64,000 nucleotides of DNA from Domibacillus indicus (lineage in GTDB: Bacteria > Bacillota > Bacilli > Bacillales > Domibacillaceae). This document shows, one piece after another, positions 25,979 through 34,257 of the stretch. The notes under the pieces were generated by a model. The model was not told where the DNA came from and ran no database searches. It worked only from the letters and a program-made list of their open reading frames with translations. The position numbers and the translations under genes are program-made. The DNA lies in contig NZ_JAMBOO010000016.1 of the NCBI RefSeq assembly GCF_023715895.1, positions 30,762-94,761 of the forward strand. The letters run 5' to 3'. Positions within the stretch are counted from its first letter, which is position 1, and every line of letters starts with the position of its first letter.

Positions 25979-27739
25979 CTACTTCTCTCCTTTCTTTTCT
26001 GGAAATTGCAGTTCCACTTTTGTTCCTTTTCCCGGTTCGCTTGCAACTTTGAATGTACTTTCCGGTCCGTAAAACAGCAGAAGCCGCTCTTTTACATTGC
26101 TCATGCCAAACCCCTCATTCGCTTTTGAAACATCTTCCATGCCAACACCATCGTCTTCCACAGTAAATTTGAACAGGCCATCATTTTCCCATCCGGTTAC
26201 GCGGATCGTACCCGGCCCAACTTTCTGTTCAAGACCATGATAAATGGCATTTTCTACAAGTGGCTGCAGGAGCAGCTTTAGCATCGGCCTATCCAGCATT
26301 GCAGGGTCTACGTCTTCTATGTACGTGAAACGGTCCTGATACCGTAAATTTTGGATGGTAATGTAATGGCGGATATGATCGAGTTCATCCTTCACAGAAA
26401 TTTGTTCTTTTCCTTTGCTTAAACTGATCTTAAAGCTTTCTGACAGGGCGAGCGCCATTTTGGCGATATCCGGATTGTTGTTAATGGTCGCCATCCAGTA
26501 CATGGAATCAAGCGTGTTATACAAAAAATGCGGCTTAATTTGCGCCTGCAGCACTTTCAACTCAGCTTCCCGTTCTTTTAGCTGAGCACGAACCAGCTCT
26601 TCACTCAATTCTTTGTTTTCCGTTGTGACCCGCTTGAATGTCTCACCGATTTCTGTAATTTCATCATTCTTTTTGTTTTCACTGCCTATCCCATGGCTGC
26701 TCCAATCCGATGTTAGTAATTTCAGTTGAAGAAAAGGCTGGGTCAGCCGGCCGGATGCAACAAATGATAAATACAAAGAGACCATAACCATTAAAATAGC
26801 AAGAAGTGCGGTCGCATTCCGGATGCCGCTCGACTGGCTGAACAGTTCGTCTTCATCGATGGTGTGCACAAATGTCCAGCCAGTCGTATCGTTTTGATAA
26901 CTGCTGACAAGGTTTCCGTCTTCTTTCAAGCTGTCAATTGTTCCCTCAAGTGTACTTCGGTGACTAAGAGAAGACCTGCTGACAATGGGATCACTATACA
27001 CACTTCGAACAATGGAACCTGAATCATCAAACACCATCGTTTTACTGTTACCGCTTTCATTTATAGCCCGCTCAAATAACGATTTTTTTACATTCACAAC
27101 AAGCATGCCGAGATCTCTTTCTTCAAAAACCCCTTCCGCATCCCGAAGCAGTTTAACTGAAGAAAAGGTTTGTTCAGACTGGTTGCCGACTAGCACATTC
27201 CTGCTGAAAAAGGTAATGCCGCCTTCTGCTTTTAGTCCTTCCTGATACCATTTTTCACCTTCGATTTCTGGGAATGAGCCGCCGTTATCGAATAAACCGA
27301 TGCTGTTAGAATTGCCGTAGCAGTATGGACGGTGATGAATATCAAATAAGCAGACCGAGTCGATATCTTGTGTATCAATAAAATAGCTGTAAATGATGTA
27401 ATCAATCCGGTTAAGTGTCTCATTCGTCATCGTCGCACTGTCTATTTCATTGTTTGCCGCACTTTCTTTTAGCTCGCTTTGAAGATCTTGGTTCCATGAC
27501 ATAAGCCGTTCCAAATTAATAACATTTTGAAGCAGTAAATCTGCACTTTCACTCGATGTTTTTAATTGGTTCGCTGTTGCCTGCAGCTGGTTCTCAGCCA
27601 GTGTATTTTTGGCGATATTATAGGAAATGAAACCAAGTGCGGCAATCGGCAAAATCGAAATAATCAGCATGGTTACAAAATATTTTTGGCGAATCTTAAC
27701 GGGGCGTACCCATTTCATCAAATTATCCCATTTATTCAT
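25979..27739 (-). CDS. YesM-type sensor histidine kinase
   Basis: 586 aa from ATG 27739 (preferred over 27745, whose SD would touch the start codon). Helix, extracellular Cache-like sensor (about 45-300), second helix, HAMP, then the His_kinase domain with phospho-acceptor in QIKPHFLYNTLDSMYW and an ATPase with NAIYHGLE and GVGMEDV. It senses an external sugar signal, possibly with the binding protein, and phosphorylates the YesN partner directly downstream. Confidence 0.92.
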   Translation of the reverse strand: MNKWDNLMKWVRPVKIRQKYFVTMLIISILPIAALGFISYNIAKNTLAENQLQATANQLKTSSESADLLLQNVINLERLMSWNQDLQSELKESAANNEIDSATMTNETLNRIDYIIYSYFIDTQDIDSVCLFDIHHRPYCYGNSNSIGLFDNGGSFPEIEGEKWYQEGLKAEGGITFFSRNVLVGNQSEQTFSSVKLLRDAEGVFEERDLGMLVVNVKKSLFERAINESGNSKTMVFDDSGSIVRSVYSDPIVSRSSLSHRSTLEGTIDSLKEDGNLVSSYQNDTTGWTFVHTIDEDELFSQSSGIRNATALLAILMVMVSLYLSFVASGRLTQPFLQLKLLTSDWSSHGIGSENKKNDEITEIGETFKRVTTENKELSEELVRAQLKEREAELKVLQAQIKPHFLYNTLDSMYWMATINNNPDIAKMALALSESFKISLSKGKEQISVKDELDHIRHYITIQNLRYQDRFTYIEDVDPAMLDRPMLKLLLQPLVENAIYHGLEQKVGPGTIRVTGWENDGLFKFTVEDDGVGMEDVSKANEGFGMSNVKERLLLFYGPESTFKVASEPGKGTKVELQFPEKKGEK

Positions 27740-27956
27740 TTTCATCCCCTTTCCCTATGTAAAACAAATAGACCACTTTTGGATACCGGTTGTCAATAGC
27801 ACTTTTTCTTTTATCATTTTCAGCGAGAACACTCCCACTTCAAGCTTGCTAAGTGGGGGATGAATCGCTGCTCTTTCAGTCATTCTTTTTCCTTGAACGC
27901 ACTATTGCTAAAATGGTATAATTAGGTATAGAACAAATGTTCAGGGGGTGGAGAAA

Positions 27957-29171
27957 ATGATGAAAACCAAAACAGATGAAACAAAGAACCTTCATTTTAA
28001 AGCCTTTCGGTTTAAAATCCATCCAAGTGACGAGCAAAAACAACTGATTAACCAAACGATCGGCTGCTGCCGGTTTGTCTACAATTATATATTAAATGAA
28101 AACATCAAGAGTTTCGAAAAAACAAAAAAACGGTATACAGAAACAGCCGCTAAAAAGCTCCTCCCTGGGCTAAAAGAAACGTTCAAATGGTTGTCTGATT
28201 CTGACAGTATTGCTCTTCAGGCAAGCATCGAATATCAGTACGAAGGATTCAAAAAATATAAGGATCAGCCAAAAAAAGAATTAAAAAAACGAGCCGCGAA
28301 AAAATGTGCAGAAGGCTATACGCCAACGGCGTATGATTTCAAGGGGCATCCGACATTCAAAAGTAAGAAAAACCCAGTCCAGAGCTATACGACCAAAATG
28401 ACAAACAACAATATTAAAATGATAGACAACCACATTCAGCTGCCGAAACTCGGCTGGATTCGTTTTTCCAAGTCCCGAAACATCGAAGGCGACATTAAGC
28501 GTGTCACCGTGCGCCGAAGCAATACCGGCCGGTATTCTATTTCGGTCATTTGCGAAATGCCTTATTCTCCGTACAAACCAAGCACCAACGACGCCGTTGG
28601 CATTGATTTGGGATTAAAAGAGTTTGCCGTGCTCTCCAACGGTGAATCCATTGCCAACCCGAAATACTATCAAAAATACGAAAAGCGATTAGCCTTTCTT
28701 CAGGGTGCGTTTGCACGTAAAAAAGAAGGTTCGAAATCGTGGAAAAAAAATAAAGCCCAGATTGCTAAACTGCACGAAAAAATCAAACACACAAGAGAAG
28801 ATTTTCTTCACAAGCTGACGACCAGGCTCGTTCATGAAAACCAAGTGATCGCAGTGGAGAATTTGTCAGTGAAGAATCTCGTCCAAAACAAAAAACTAAG
28901 CAAGGGGATTCATGATGCGTCATGGTCGAGGTTCAACGAAATGCTCGCTTACAAAGCGAAGTGGTACGGACGGACGATCATAAAAGTCGATCCGTTCTTC
29001 CCATCAAGCCAGCTCTGCTCAAGGTGCGGGCATCAGCATAAGGATGTAAAAAATCTCGCTGTACGGGTGTGGGAGTGTCCATCCTGCGGCGTACGTCACG
29101 ACCGGGACCTGAATGCGAGCCTGAATATTGAAAAAGAAGCCCTTCGGCTTCTTTCACTTCAGTCTAGTTAA
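27957..29171 (+). CDS. tnpB: TnpB, RNA-guided nuclease of an IS200/IS605-type element
   Basis: 404 aa from ATG 27957, chosen because GGTGGAG lies five bases upstream (a GTG at 27948 is the alternative). Apparently intact: N-terminal helix-turn-helix (HFKAFRFKIHPSDEQKQL), OrfB core, RuvC residues Asp in AVGIDLGLKE, Glu in AVENLSVKNL and Asp in RDLNASLN, and a zinc ribbon CSRCGHQ...CPSCG. TnpB proteins are Cas12 ancestors that cut DNA guided by an RNA from the element's right end, helping element retention. It separates the sugar transport genes from the Gfo/Idh genes. Confidence 0.92.
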   Translation: MMKTKTDETKNLHFKAFRFKIHPSDEQKQLINQTIGCCRFVYNYILNENIKSFEKTKKRYTETAAKKLLPGLKETFKWLSDSDSIALQASIEYQYEGFKKYKDQPKKELKKRAAKKCAEGYTPTAYDFKGHPTFKSKKNPVQSYTTKMTNNNIKMIDNHIQLPKLGWIRFSKSRNIEGDIKRVTVRRSNTGRYSISVICEMPYSPYKPSTNDAVGIDLGLKEFAVLSNGESIANPKYYQKYEKRLAFLQGAFARKKEGSKSWKKNKAQIAKLHEKIKHTREDFLHKLTTRLVHENQVIAVENLSVKNLVQNKKLSKGIHDASWSRFNEMLAYKAKWYGRTIIKVDPFFPSSQLCSRCGHQHKDVKNLAVRVWECPSCGVRHDRDLNASLNIEKEALRLLSLQSS

Positions 29172-29283
29172 GCTTGGTCATAAAACCGTTGGAATACGGG
29201 GTTAGCCTGATTACTGGGGGTCGAAGATCCCCTTGCCCAGGAATCCCCCACTTCAACCGTCAGGTAAGTGGGTGGTAGTTCAA
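29172..29283 (+). ncRNA. Probable omega/reRNA scaffold region at the element's right end
   Basis: Between the tnpB stop and the element end, with structured repeats: GGGGGTCGAAGATCCCC and CCCCCACTT...AAGTGGG hairpins. In characterised TnpB elements the guide scaffold derives from this position, overlapping the tnpB 3' end. Placement is inferred by analogy; the exact 5' end is unknown. Confidence 0.5.
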
Positions 29284-29371
29284 GTGCGCTGTGTTTATAG
29301 GTTTTTTAAATAAGCAGGTTTTATATTCTTCTAATGGTTTTTGTTTTGCTCATTTTTTCACAATGCTACTT

Positions 29372-29408
29372 AAAAAAAAAACAGAAGAGACAAGGCGTCC
29401 TCTCCTGT
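29372..29408 (-). terminator. Second minus-strand terminator in the gap after TnpB
   Basis: Minus-strand arms ACAGGAGAGGAC and TGTCTCTTCTGT followed by a run of about nine Ts. Nothing annotated ends here except the tiny ORF at 29489-29578. Confidence 0.65.
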
Positions 29409-29488
29409 TCCGATGTAAGAGCTGTTACTCAGGATTGCTTTCATCCCGCAAAACATTTACTGTTTTTTAAGTATCTTTTATTATTTTT

Positions 29489-29578
29489 TTATACTTTAAA
29501 TTCTTTAACTGCTTCTTTAAATGATTTAATCATTGAGAAGGGATTTTCATGTTGTAGAAATGTTAAAAAACCATCCAT
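29489..29578 (-). CDS. Possible 29-residue ORF between two terminators
   Basis: ATG 29578 reads MDGFLTFLQHENPFSMIKSF and continues to a stop at 29489. There is no clear ribosome binding site. The composition looks protein-like, and it sits between two minus-strand terminators (29594-29636 and 29372-29408), so it may be a small transcript or a gene remnant. Not recognised. Confidence 0.22.
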   Translation of the reverse strand: MDGFLTFLQHENPFSMIKSFKEAVKEFKV

Positions 29579-29593
29579 CAATTTATACAACTA

Positions 29594-29636
29594 ATAAAAA
29601 ATCAAAAGAAACAGAGGATTTCTTTCGTTCCTCTGT
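29594..29636 (-). terminator. Terminator of the Gfo/Idh operon
   Basis: Minus-strand arms ACAGAGGA and TCCTCTGT around ten bases, then TTCTTTTGATTTTTTA. Confidence 0.75.
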
Positions 29637-29725
29637 CTTCGCAATTTTATGTTTCGATAGAACAGCTTCTTCATACTGGTTTACTTCATTTAGTTATTAA
29701 AAAACAAACAGTAAAACACCTAATT

Positions 29726-30769
29726 TCATCCGAGTGGCACTTCCTGTCTTAGTGAAACAATTTGCTTTGTTTCCTGTGATTCAAGTGCCGCTAAAATAAT
29801 TTGCAGAGATTTTAAGCCTTCTTCGCCGTTGATAAGCGGTTCCTTGTTTTCTTGAATGCTTTCAACAAAATGATCAATTACATGCGAGTTTGTCTGCCCG
29901 CCTTCTTCATTTGTTTGGATTTTATCCAATTTATGATTCACTACATTACCGTTGCGGTATTCTTCAACGAGGGAATATTCCGGATCTGCTTCTAGACGGA
30001 GCACACCCTTTTCTCCATAAATAATTGTAGAATTGTCGCCGCCCGAAACGTAGGTCCAGCTTGCAGCAAGCGTGCCGATAATGCCGCTCTCTGTTCTGAG
30101 AATACAAACGGCATTGTCATCCACTTCCGTGTTTTGTTTTGCATTTGTTTCAATGAACGCACCTACTTCTGAAAACTCGCCAAGCAAATAACGCATTAAA
30201 TCTGATTTGTGTACGCCAAGATCGCCCATTGCGCCGATAAACGCCTGCTCTTTATTAAAAAACCAGCTTCCAGCTTCATCTACACTCCAAGCTTCAGGCC
30301 CTGGATGGCCAAATGTTGTTTTAAAGCTGTAAATTTTCCCAAGCTTGCCGCTGTCGATGATCTCTTTTGCCGCCTGATGAGAAGACACGAAACGCTGGTT
30401 GTGGGCAATCATCAGCTTTTTATTGTTCACTTTTGCCGCTTCAATCATGGCTTCCGCTTCTTCTTTTGAAGTAGCCATCGGCTTTTCGCATAAAACATGC
30501 TTGCCTGCATTTAGCGCATCAATAGATACAGGCGCATGCAAATAGTTAGGCAGACATACACTGACAGCATCAATATCATCAAGAGCTATTACCTCTTTAT
30601 AATCGGTGTAGGCTTTTGCATCATACGTTGCTGCCATTTCTTTTGCACGTTCTGCCACAATGTCGCATACCGCTGCAATCTCTACCTGATTGTTCGCTTT
30701 ATATTCAGAAAGATGACGATATTTTGCAATACTCCCACATCCAATAACCGCTACCCTCAATTTGCTCAT
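29726..30769 (-). CDS. Gfo/Idh/MocA-family sugar oxidoreductase
   Basis: 347 aa from ATG 30769, selected because GGGGGAGGAAAAGAG directly precedes it; the longer frame to 30802 overlaps the upstream gene. N-terminal Rossmann fold RVAVIGCGSIAKYRH binds NAD(P), followed by the CEKPMA motif with the catalytic Lys, and a C-terminal alpha/beta dimer domain (GAMGDLGVHKSDLMRYLLG with likely Asp/His). These enzymes oxidise or reduce sugars, inositols or sugar acids. Last gene of a three-gene unit with a second Gfo/Idh enzyme and a TIM-barrel isomerase; probable role in converting the imported sugar. Confidence 0.88.
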   Translation of the reverse strand: MSKLRVAVIGCGSIAKYRHLSEYKANNQVEIAAVCDIVAERAKEMAATYDAKAYTDYKEVIALDDIDAVSVCLPNYLHAPVSIDALNAGKHVLCEKPMATSKEEAEAMIEAAKVNNKKLMIAHNQRFVSSHQAAKEIIDSGKLGKIYSFKTTFGHPGPEAWSVDEAGSWFFNKEQAFIGAMGDLGVHKSDLMRYLLGEFSEVGAFIETNAKQNTEVDDNAVCILRTESGIIGTLAASWTYVSGGDNSTIIYGEKGVLRLEADPEYSLVEEYRNGNVVNHKLDKIQTNEEGGQTNSHVIDHFVESIQENKEPLINGEEGLKSLQIILAALESQETKQIVSLRQEVPLG

Positions 30770-30788
30770 TCTCTTTTCCTCCCCCGTC

Positions 30789-31877
30789 TTATACTGCTGC
30801 ATTTGGTTGTTTTATTAACGGCGGGCAATTGCAACTGCTCTCCATTATGTAATGCCTTCCCTGTTCGGATGACAGATGAATACCATGCATAATTTCAAGA
30901 ACGTGCAGTGCCATCTCTCCATTTGCGCGTGGTTGTCTGCCTGCTTTAATCGCTTCCGCCATATCTGCAAGTCCGATTCCACGCAAGTTATCGAGAGCAT
31001 CTCCTTCTGGTTTGATTTCTTTCCATTCTTTCCCATCATGTCTTTTCACTAAAATAGGCTGGTTGAAATGATTAGGATCCGGGAGGCTAATCGTGCCCTC
31101 TTCACCGTAAATTTCAATGAATGGCGTGCGTGCTGCAGATACATCAAAGCTTGTTGTAATAGTTGCCGTGGCCCCGTTTATAAAATCTAGAATGCCGGTA
31201 ACATGAGTTGGAACCTGAACGGTAATTTTTTCTCCGTATTTTGCTTCACTTGTAATGGTACGCTCTGGAAACGTAATTCGAGCGGATCCAGTAATGCGGT
31301 TTACCGGACCCATCAGGCTGACAAGTGCCGTAAGATAATACGGACCCATATCAAACATCGGCCCGCCGCCTGCGTGGTAAAAAAATTCGGGATTCGGATG
31401 CCATGATTCAGGCCCTCGTGACATCATGAATGCGGTTGCACCAACTGGTTTTCCAATAACTCCATCTTTCATTAATTGGCCGGCAAGCTGAATGCTGCCG
31501 CCTAAAAAAGTGTCCGGTGCGGAACCGACTGTGACATTGTTTAAACGTGCAGCTTCCATAATCCTCTTTCCATCTTCCAATGAAACAGCAAGCGGCTTTT
31601 CTGAGTATACATGCTTCTTTTGTTCAATAGCTTCGAGTGCTACTGCTGCGTGAGCGTGCGGAACCGTTAAGTTCATAATCATATCAATGTCCGGTGAAGC
31701 GATCATTTCCTCGACACTGTATACAGATTCAACACCATATTTACGAGCTGCTTCTTCGGCTTTTGCCTTGTCTAAATCCGCACAAGCAATAATATTAAAC
31801 TGCGGAAAGCGGCAACTATTTTCCAAATAAATGCCACTAATATTTCCACAGCCGATGACGCCAACATTTACTGCCAT
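30789..31877 (-). CDS. Gfo/Idh/MocA-family sugar oxidoreductase, second copy
   Basis: 362 aa. VGVIGCGNISGIYLEN forms the nucleotide loop; YSEKPLAVS holds the catalytic Lys; GGGPMFDMGPYYLTALVSLMG is the substrate side. It is only distantly similar to the neighbour at 29726, so the two probably act on different substrates or steps rather than being a recent duplication. It lies between the isomerase gene (15 bases away) and the other oxidoreductase. Confidence 0.88.
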   Translation of the reverse strand: MAVNVGVIGCGNISGIYLENSCRFPQFNIIACADLDKAKAEEAARKYGVESVYSVEEMIASPDIDMIMNLTVPHAHAAVALEAIEQKKHVYSEKPLAVSLEDGKRIMEAARLNNVTVGSAPDTFLGGSIQLAGQLMKDGVIGKPVGATAFMMSRGPESWHPNPEFFYHAGGGPMFDMGPYYLTALVSLMGPVNRITGSARITFPERTITSEAKYGEKITVQVPTHVTGILDFINGATATITTSFDVSAARTPFIEIYGEEGTISLPDPNHFNQPILVKRHDGKEWKEIKPEGDALDNLRGIGLADMAEAIKAGRQPRANGEMALHVLEIMHGIHLSSEQGRHYIMESSCNCPPLIKQPNAAV

Positions 31878-31891
31878 CTTTATCCCCCTTT

Positions 31892-32662
31892 TTAGTTGCC
31901 TGTAAGATGCGGCAGTTTCGTTTTTAAATAGTTAATGCTGATTTCAATACTTTCAAACGGAGACTTACGAGTCATATCTTGTTCTACTATCCACCACTCT
32001 ACATTGGATTCTTCACCTGCTGCCAGGACCTCATCAAGATCCACACCGCCTGTGCCGAGCTCTGCAAAAAACTGCTCCTCATCTGTTGTCATATCTTTTA
32101 AATGAACGAGAGGTGTTCTTCCGTTATAACGACGAAGCCAGTCAATCGGCCGTTCCCCAGCTTTAGTCAGCCAATACACATCGAATTCCGCTTTTACATT
32201 TTTTGAGTCCGTATCATTAAAAATGGCTTCAAGTGCCGGCCGGCCATCTGATAAGCGGTCCAGTTCAAAATCGTGATTGTGATAGCAAAGCGTGATGCCT
32301 TCCTGGCGGCATGTTTCCCCGGCTTCGTTCAGCAAGGCAATAAGCGCTCTATAATCTTCCTCAGTTCGCTGCTCTGGAAGTAAATATGGGCAAACTACAA
32401 ATTTACTGCCTAATGTTTTTTGATCTTCAATCACTTGTGCCAAATTTGTTTTCAATTCGTCCAGCGGTATATGGCTTGACGCGGCTTTTAGCCCCAGTTC
32501 ATCCAGCAATGTACGGACTTCAGCAGCGGACAGCCCTCCATATCCTGCAAATTCAACACCATCGTAGCCAAGTTCTGCTACCTTTTTCAATGTGCCGGCA
32601 AAATCCTTCTCGCTTTCATCACGCAAAGTAAACATTTGAACTGCTATCGGAATCGCTTTCAT
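31892..32662 (-). CDS. Sugar phosphate isomerase/epimerase (xylose isomerase-like TIM barrel)
   Basis: 256 aa AP-endonuclease-2/xylose isomerase-like barrel. Metal and substrate residues are expected in YDGVEFAGYGG, CYHNHDFEL, AEFDVYWLTKAG and LVHLKDM. Such proteins isomerise, epimerise or dehydrate keto-sugars and inosose intermediates and are often paired with Gfo/Idh oxidases, as here. First gene of the operon, divergent from an AraC regulator. Confidence 0.87.
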   Translation of the reverse strand: MKAIPIAVQMFTLRDESEKDFAGTLKKVAELGYDGVEFAGYGGLSAAEVRTLLDELGLKAASSHIPLDELKTNLAQVIEDQKTLGSKFVVCPYLLPEQRTEEDYRALIALLNEAGETCRQEGITLCYHNHDFELDRLSDGRPALEAIFNDTDSKNVKAEFDVYWLTKAGERPIDWLRRYNGRTPLVHLKDMTTDEEQFFAELGTGGVDLDEVLAAGEESNVEWWIVEQDMTRKSPFESIEISINYLKTKLPHLTGN

Positions 32663-32783
32663 TTTATTTCCCCTTTTCTTGTTATATGATTAATCTGACT
32701 ACAGCATATAACGGACAATTAAAAATGAACATAAATGATATAATTAAAACATGTACAATTTTGCTATTATGTAAAAAAAGCGA

Positions 32784-33599
32784 GTGAATGATATGGATAT
32801 ACATGTATGCGGTTACTCTTATCACACACAGGGGTTTTATTCCCAGCACAAACCTGGATCTGCAAGTTATTTGTTTCGTTTGCAAACGGAAGGGTCGTGT
32901 GAAGCCAAAATCAATGGGGAGAAACTTCTGATCAAAAAAGGGGATCTTTTAATGGTTCATCCAGAAGATCACTACGAACTTTTTATTAAAGAAAAGGTTG
33001 GCAGCGGTGATTATTATCTCATTTGCAACGACGCTTGGCTTGATGAATGGTGGTCCCGATCAGCAAAGCGGACCATTTCACATATCGGGATTAATGAAAC
33101 CCTCATTTCCTTGTGGCAGAACATCATCATTGAGGAACGCAGGCCCTCATCCAGTGACAACAAAATGATCACCAGCTATTTGCTGCGGGCGCTTTGTCTA
33201 TCTCTCGAACGGGCCTCCACTGAAACGAGTCCTGCTTTTTCTCGTCCCTACTCAGTGACACGTATGATGCGGTATATTGAGGAGCATGCACTGACAACAT
33301 TCAAAGCAGACGATGTAGCACAACATGCAGGACTCAGCCTATCACGATCTGTCCATCTCTTTAAAAGCTGTGTTGGAAAAACGATGGTTGAATATGCTCA
33401 AGAGATTCGTTTGTCCTCTGCCATTGACCGGATGATATACACGAATATGACACTTGAACATATTGCGATCGAATGTGGATTTGGTTCTTATTCCTACTTT
33501 TGCAAAGTATTTAAGAAAAAGTACGGAACCGCACCCGGAGCATACAGAAGGTTAAGATCAAACGTGGTCATTAACAATAATCAGACAGATTACTCCTGA
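32784..33599 (+). CDS. AraC-family transcriptional regulator
   Basis: 271 aa: N-terminal cupin-like sugar-binding domain (YSYHTQGFYSQHKPGS...) and C-terminal AraC HTH pair (TFKADDVAQHAGLSLSRSVHLF, then LEHIAIECGFGSYSYFCKVFKKKYG). GTG at 32784 is used; ATG at 32793 is an alternative because both have weak SD. Divergent from the isomerase-Gfo/Idh operon, which it probably activates in response to a sugar ligand. Confidence 0.88.
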   Translation: MNDMDIHVCGYSYHTQGFYSQHKPGSASYLFRLQTEGSCEAKINGEKLLIKKGDLLMVHPEDHYELFIKEKVGSGDYYLICNDAWLDEWWSRSAKRTISHIGINETLISLWQNIIIEERRPSSSDNKMITSYLLRALCLSLERASTETSPAFSRPYSVTRMMRYIEEHALTTFKADDVAQHAGLSLSRSVHLFKSCVGKTMVEYAQEIRLSSAIDRMIYTNMTLEHIAIECGFGSYSYFCKVFKKKYGTAPGAYRRLRSNVVINNNQTDYS

Positions 33600-33632
33600 A
33601 GAGGACAGAAGTGATGGTAGAAACAAAGCCAT

Positions 33633-33690
33633 GTGAACCTCTCCGCCAAATCCTTGATGCAGATGGAGAAGTTCACATAAAGGAAGCTTC
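33633..33690 (-). mobile_element. Solo right-end remnant of the decayed TnpB element family
   Basis: GTGAACCTCTCCGCCAAATC followed by TTGATGCAGATGGAG and an AAGCTTCC stretch parallels the right ends at 37519 and 63873 (GTGAACCTCTCCACCTAAATC...GATGGAG). It also forms a hairpin with arms GTGAACCTCTCC and GGAGAAGTTCAC. Confidence 0.5.
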
Positions 33691-33707
33691 CTAAATTATT
33701 TTGTATT

Positions 33708-33791
33708 TTGCGTAGCGGCAGAATGGGTATCGCAACTATCTGTTCAGGGAGCGGTCTGGGCAATGCGATTATGATGAAAGTGTCTGGATAG
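33708..33791 (+). pseudogene. C-terminal fragment of a thiolase (acetyl-CoA acyltransferase)
   Basis: The frame ending at the TAG 33789-33791 reads LRSGRMGIATICSGSGLGNA, resembling the thiolase C-terminal block RxGxATxCIGGGxG, whose Cys-Gly-Gly region holds the second active-site cysteine. There is no start or upstream body; the fragment abuts the IS remnant, so the rest was lost. The original gene's terminator seems to survive at 33819. Confidence 0.5.
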
Positions 33792-33818
33792 GCTAAGGAT
33801 ACAAATAATAGCATTTTG

Positions 33819-33842
33819 AAGCAGCCGATCGGCTGCTTTTTC
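33819..33842 (+). terminator. Terminator after the thiolase remnant
   Basis: AGCAGCC-GATC-GGCTGCT stem followed by five Ts. Confidence 0.8.
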
Positions 33843-33880
33843 TACTTTAATTAAGCGATAAACTGAGTAATTGTCTTTAA

Positions 33881-33930
33881 TTGAACTACCACCCACTTAC
33901 CCAATTTTGGCGGTACTCCCATTTCCCCTT
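33881..33930 (-). mobile_element. Solo right-end fragment of the 27.8 kb IS element, inverted
   Basis: The first 21 bases (from TTGAACTACCACCCACTTAC) are an exact reverse complement of the right end at 29263-29283, then similarity fades. It is a remnant left by loss of another copy, or a short end-only derivative. Confidence 0.6.
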
Positions 33931-34257
33931 CTTAACTTTTAATTTCTTTTATTCATTTTTACAATTTTATAAAATAGGGCCATTTTACAATAAGGTAATT
34001 TTTATCATTTTAGAGTAATTACTCCTTTTATTTTAATTAAGTGTTAAATTTTATACATTAAATTTAATTTTTTATGAACTAAAACCCTTCTCTTTCCCCA
34101 ATTTTGGTCTTTTATTATATTTTCTGATTATTACAAAAAAAGGAACAATAATCCTATGGATAGTAATGGAACAGAAACATTTTATTTACAATAAATAACT
34201 ATAATATTCCATAGTTATATTTAATAACTAAATTTTGTGTTAGAAAGGAATGAACCC
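33931..34257. other. AT-rich leader of the SulP transporter gene
   Basis: Very AT-rich, no ORF. Presumably contains the SulP promoter; no operator recognised. Confidence 0.4.

Larger units (their letters stand above)
27824..29283 (+). mobile_element. IS200/IS605-superfamily element carrying tnpB only
   Basis: A TnpB gene flanked by hairpin ends and no TnpA transposase. Left-end hairpin at about 27834-27857 has arms CCCACTT and AAGTGGG. The right end carries CCCACTTC...GTAAGTGGG and closes near GGTAGTTCAA at 29283; this tail after tnpB would be the omega/reRNA scaffold, with the adjoining host bases from 29284 as guide. The left boundary is estimated. Immobile alone, but could be moved by a related TnpA in trans. 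Confidence 0.75.

Noticed and set aside
27824..29283. A CRISPR/Cas12 locus around the TnpB gene
   Set aside because: No repeat-spacer array, no cas1/cas2, and typical IS200/IS605 hairpin ends are present.
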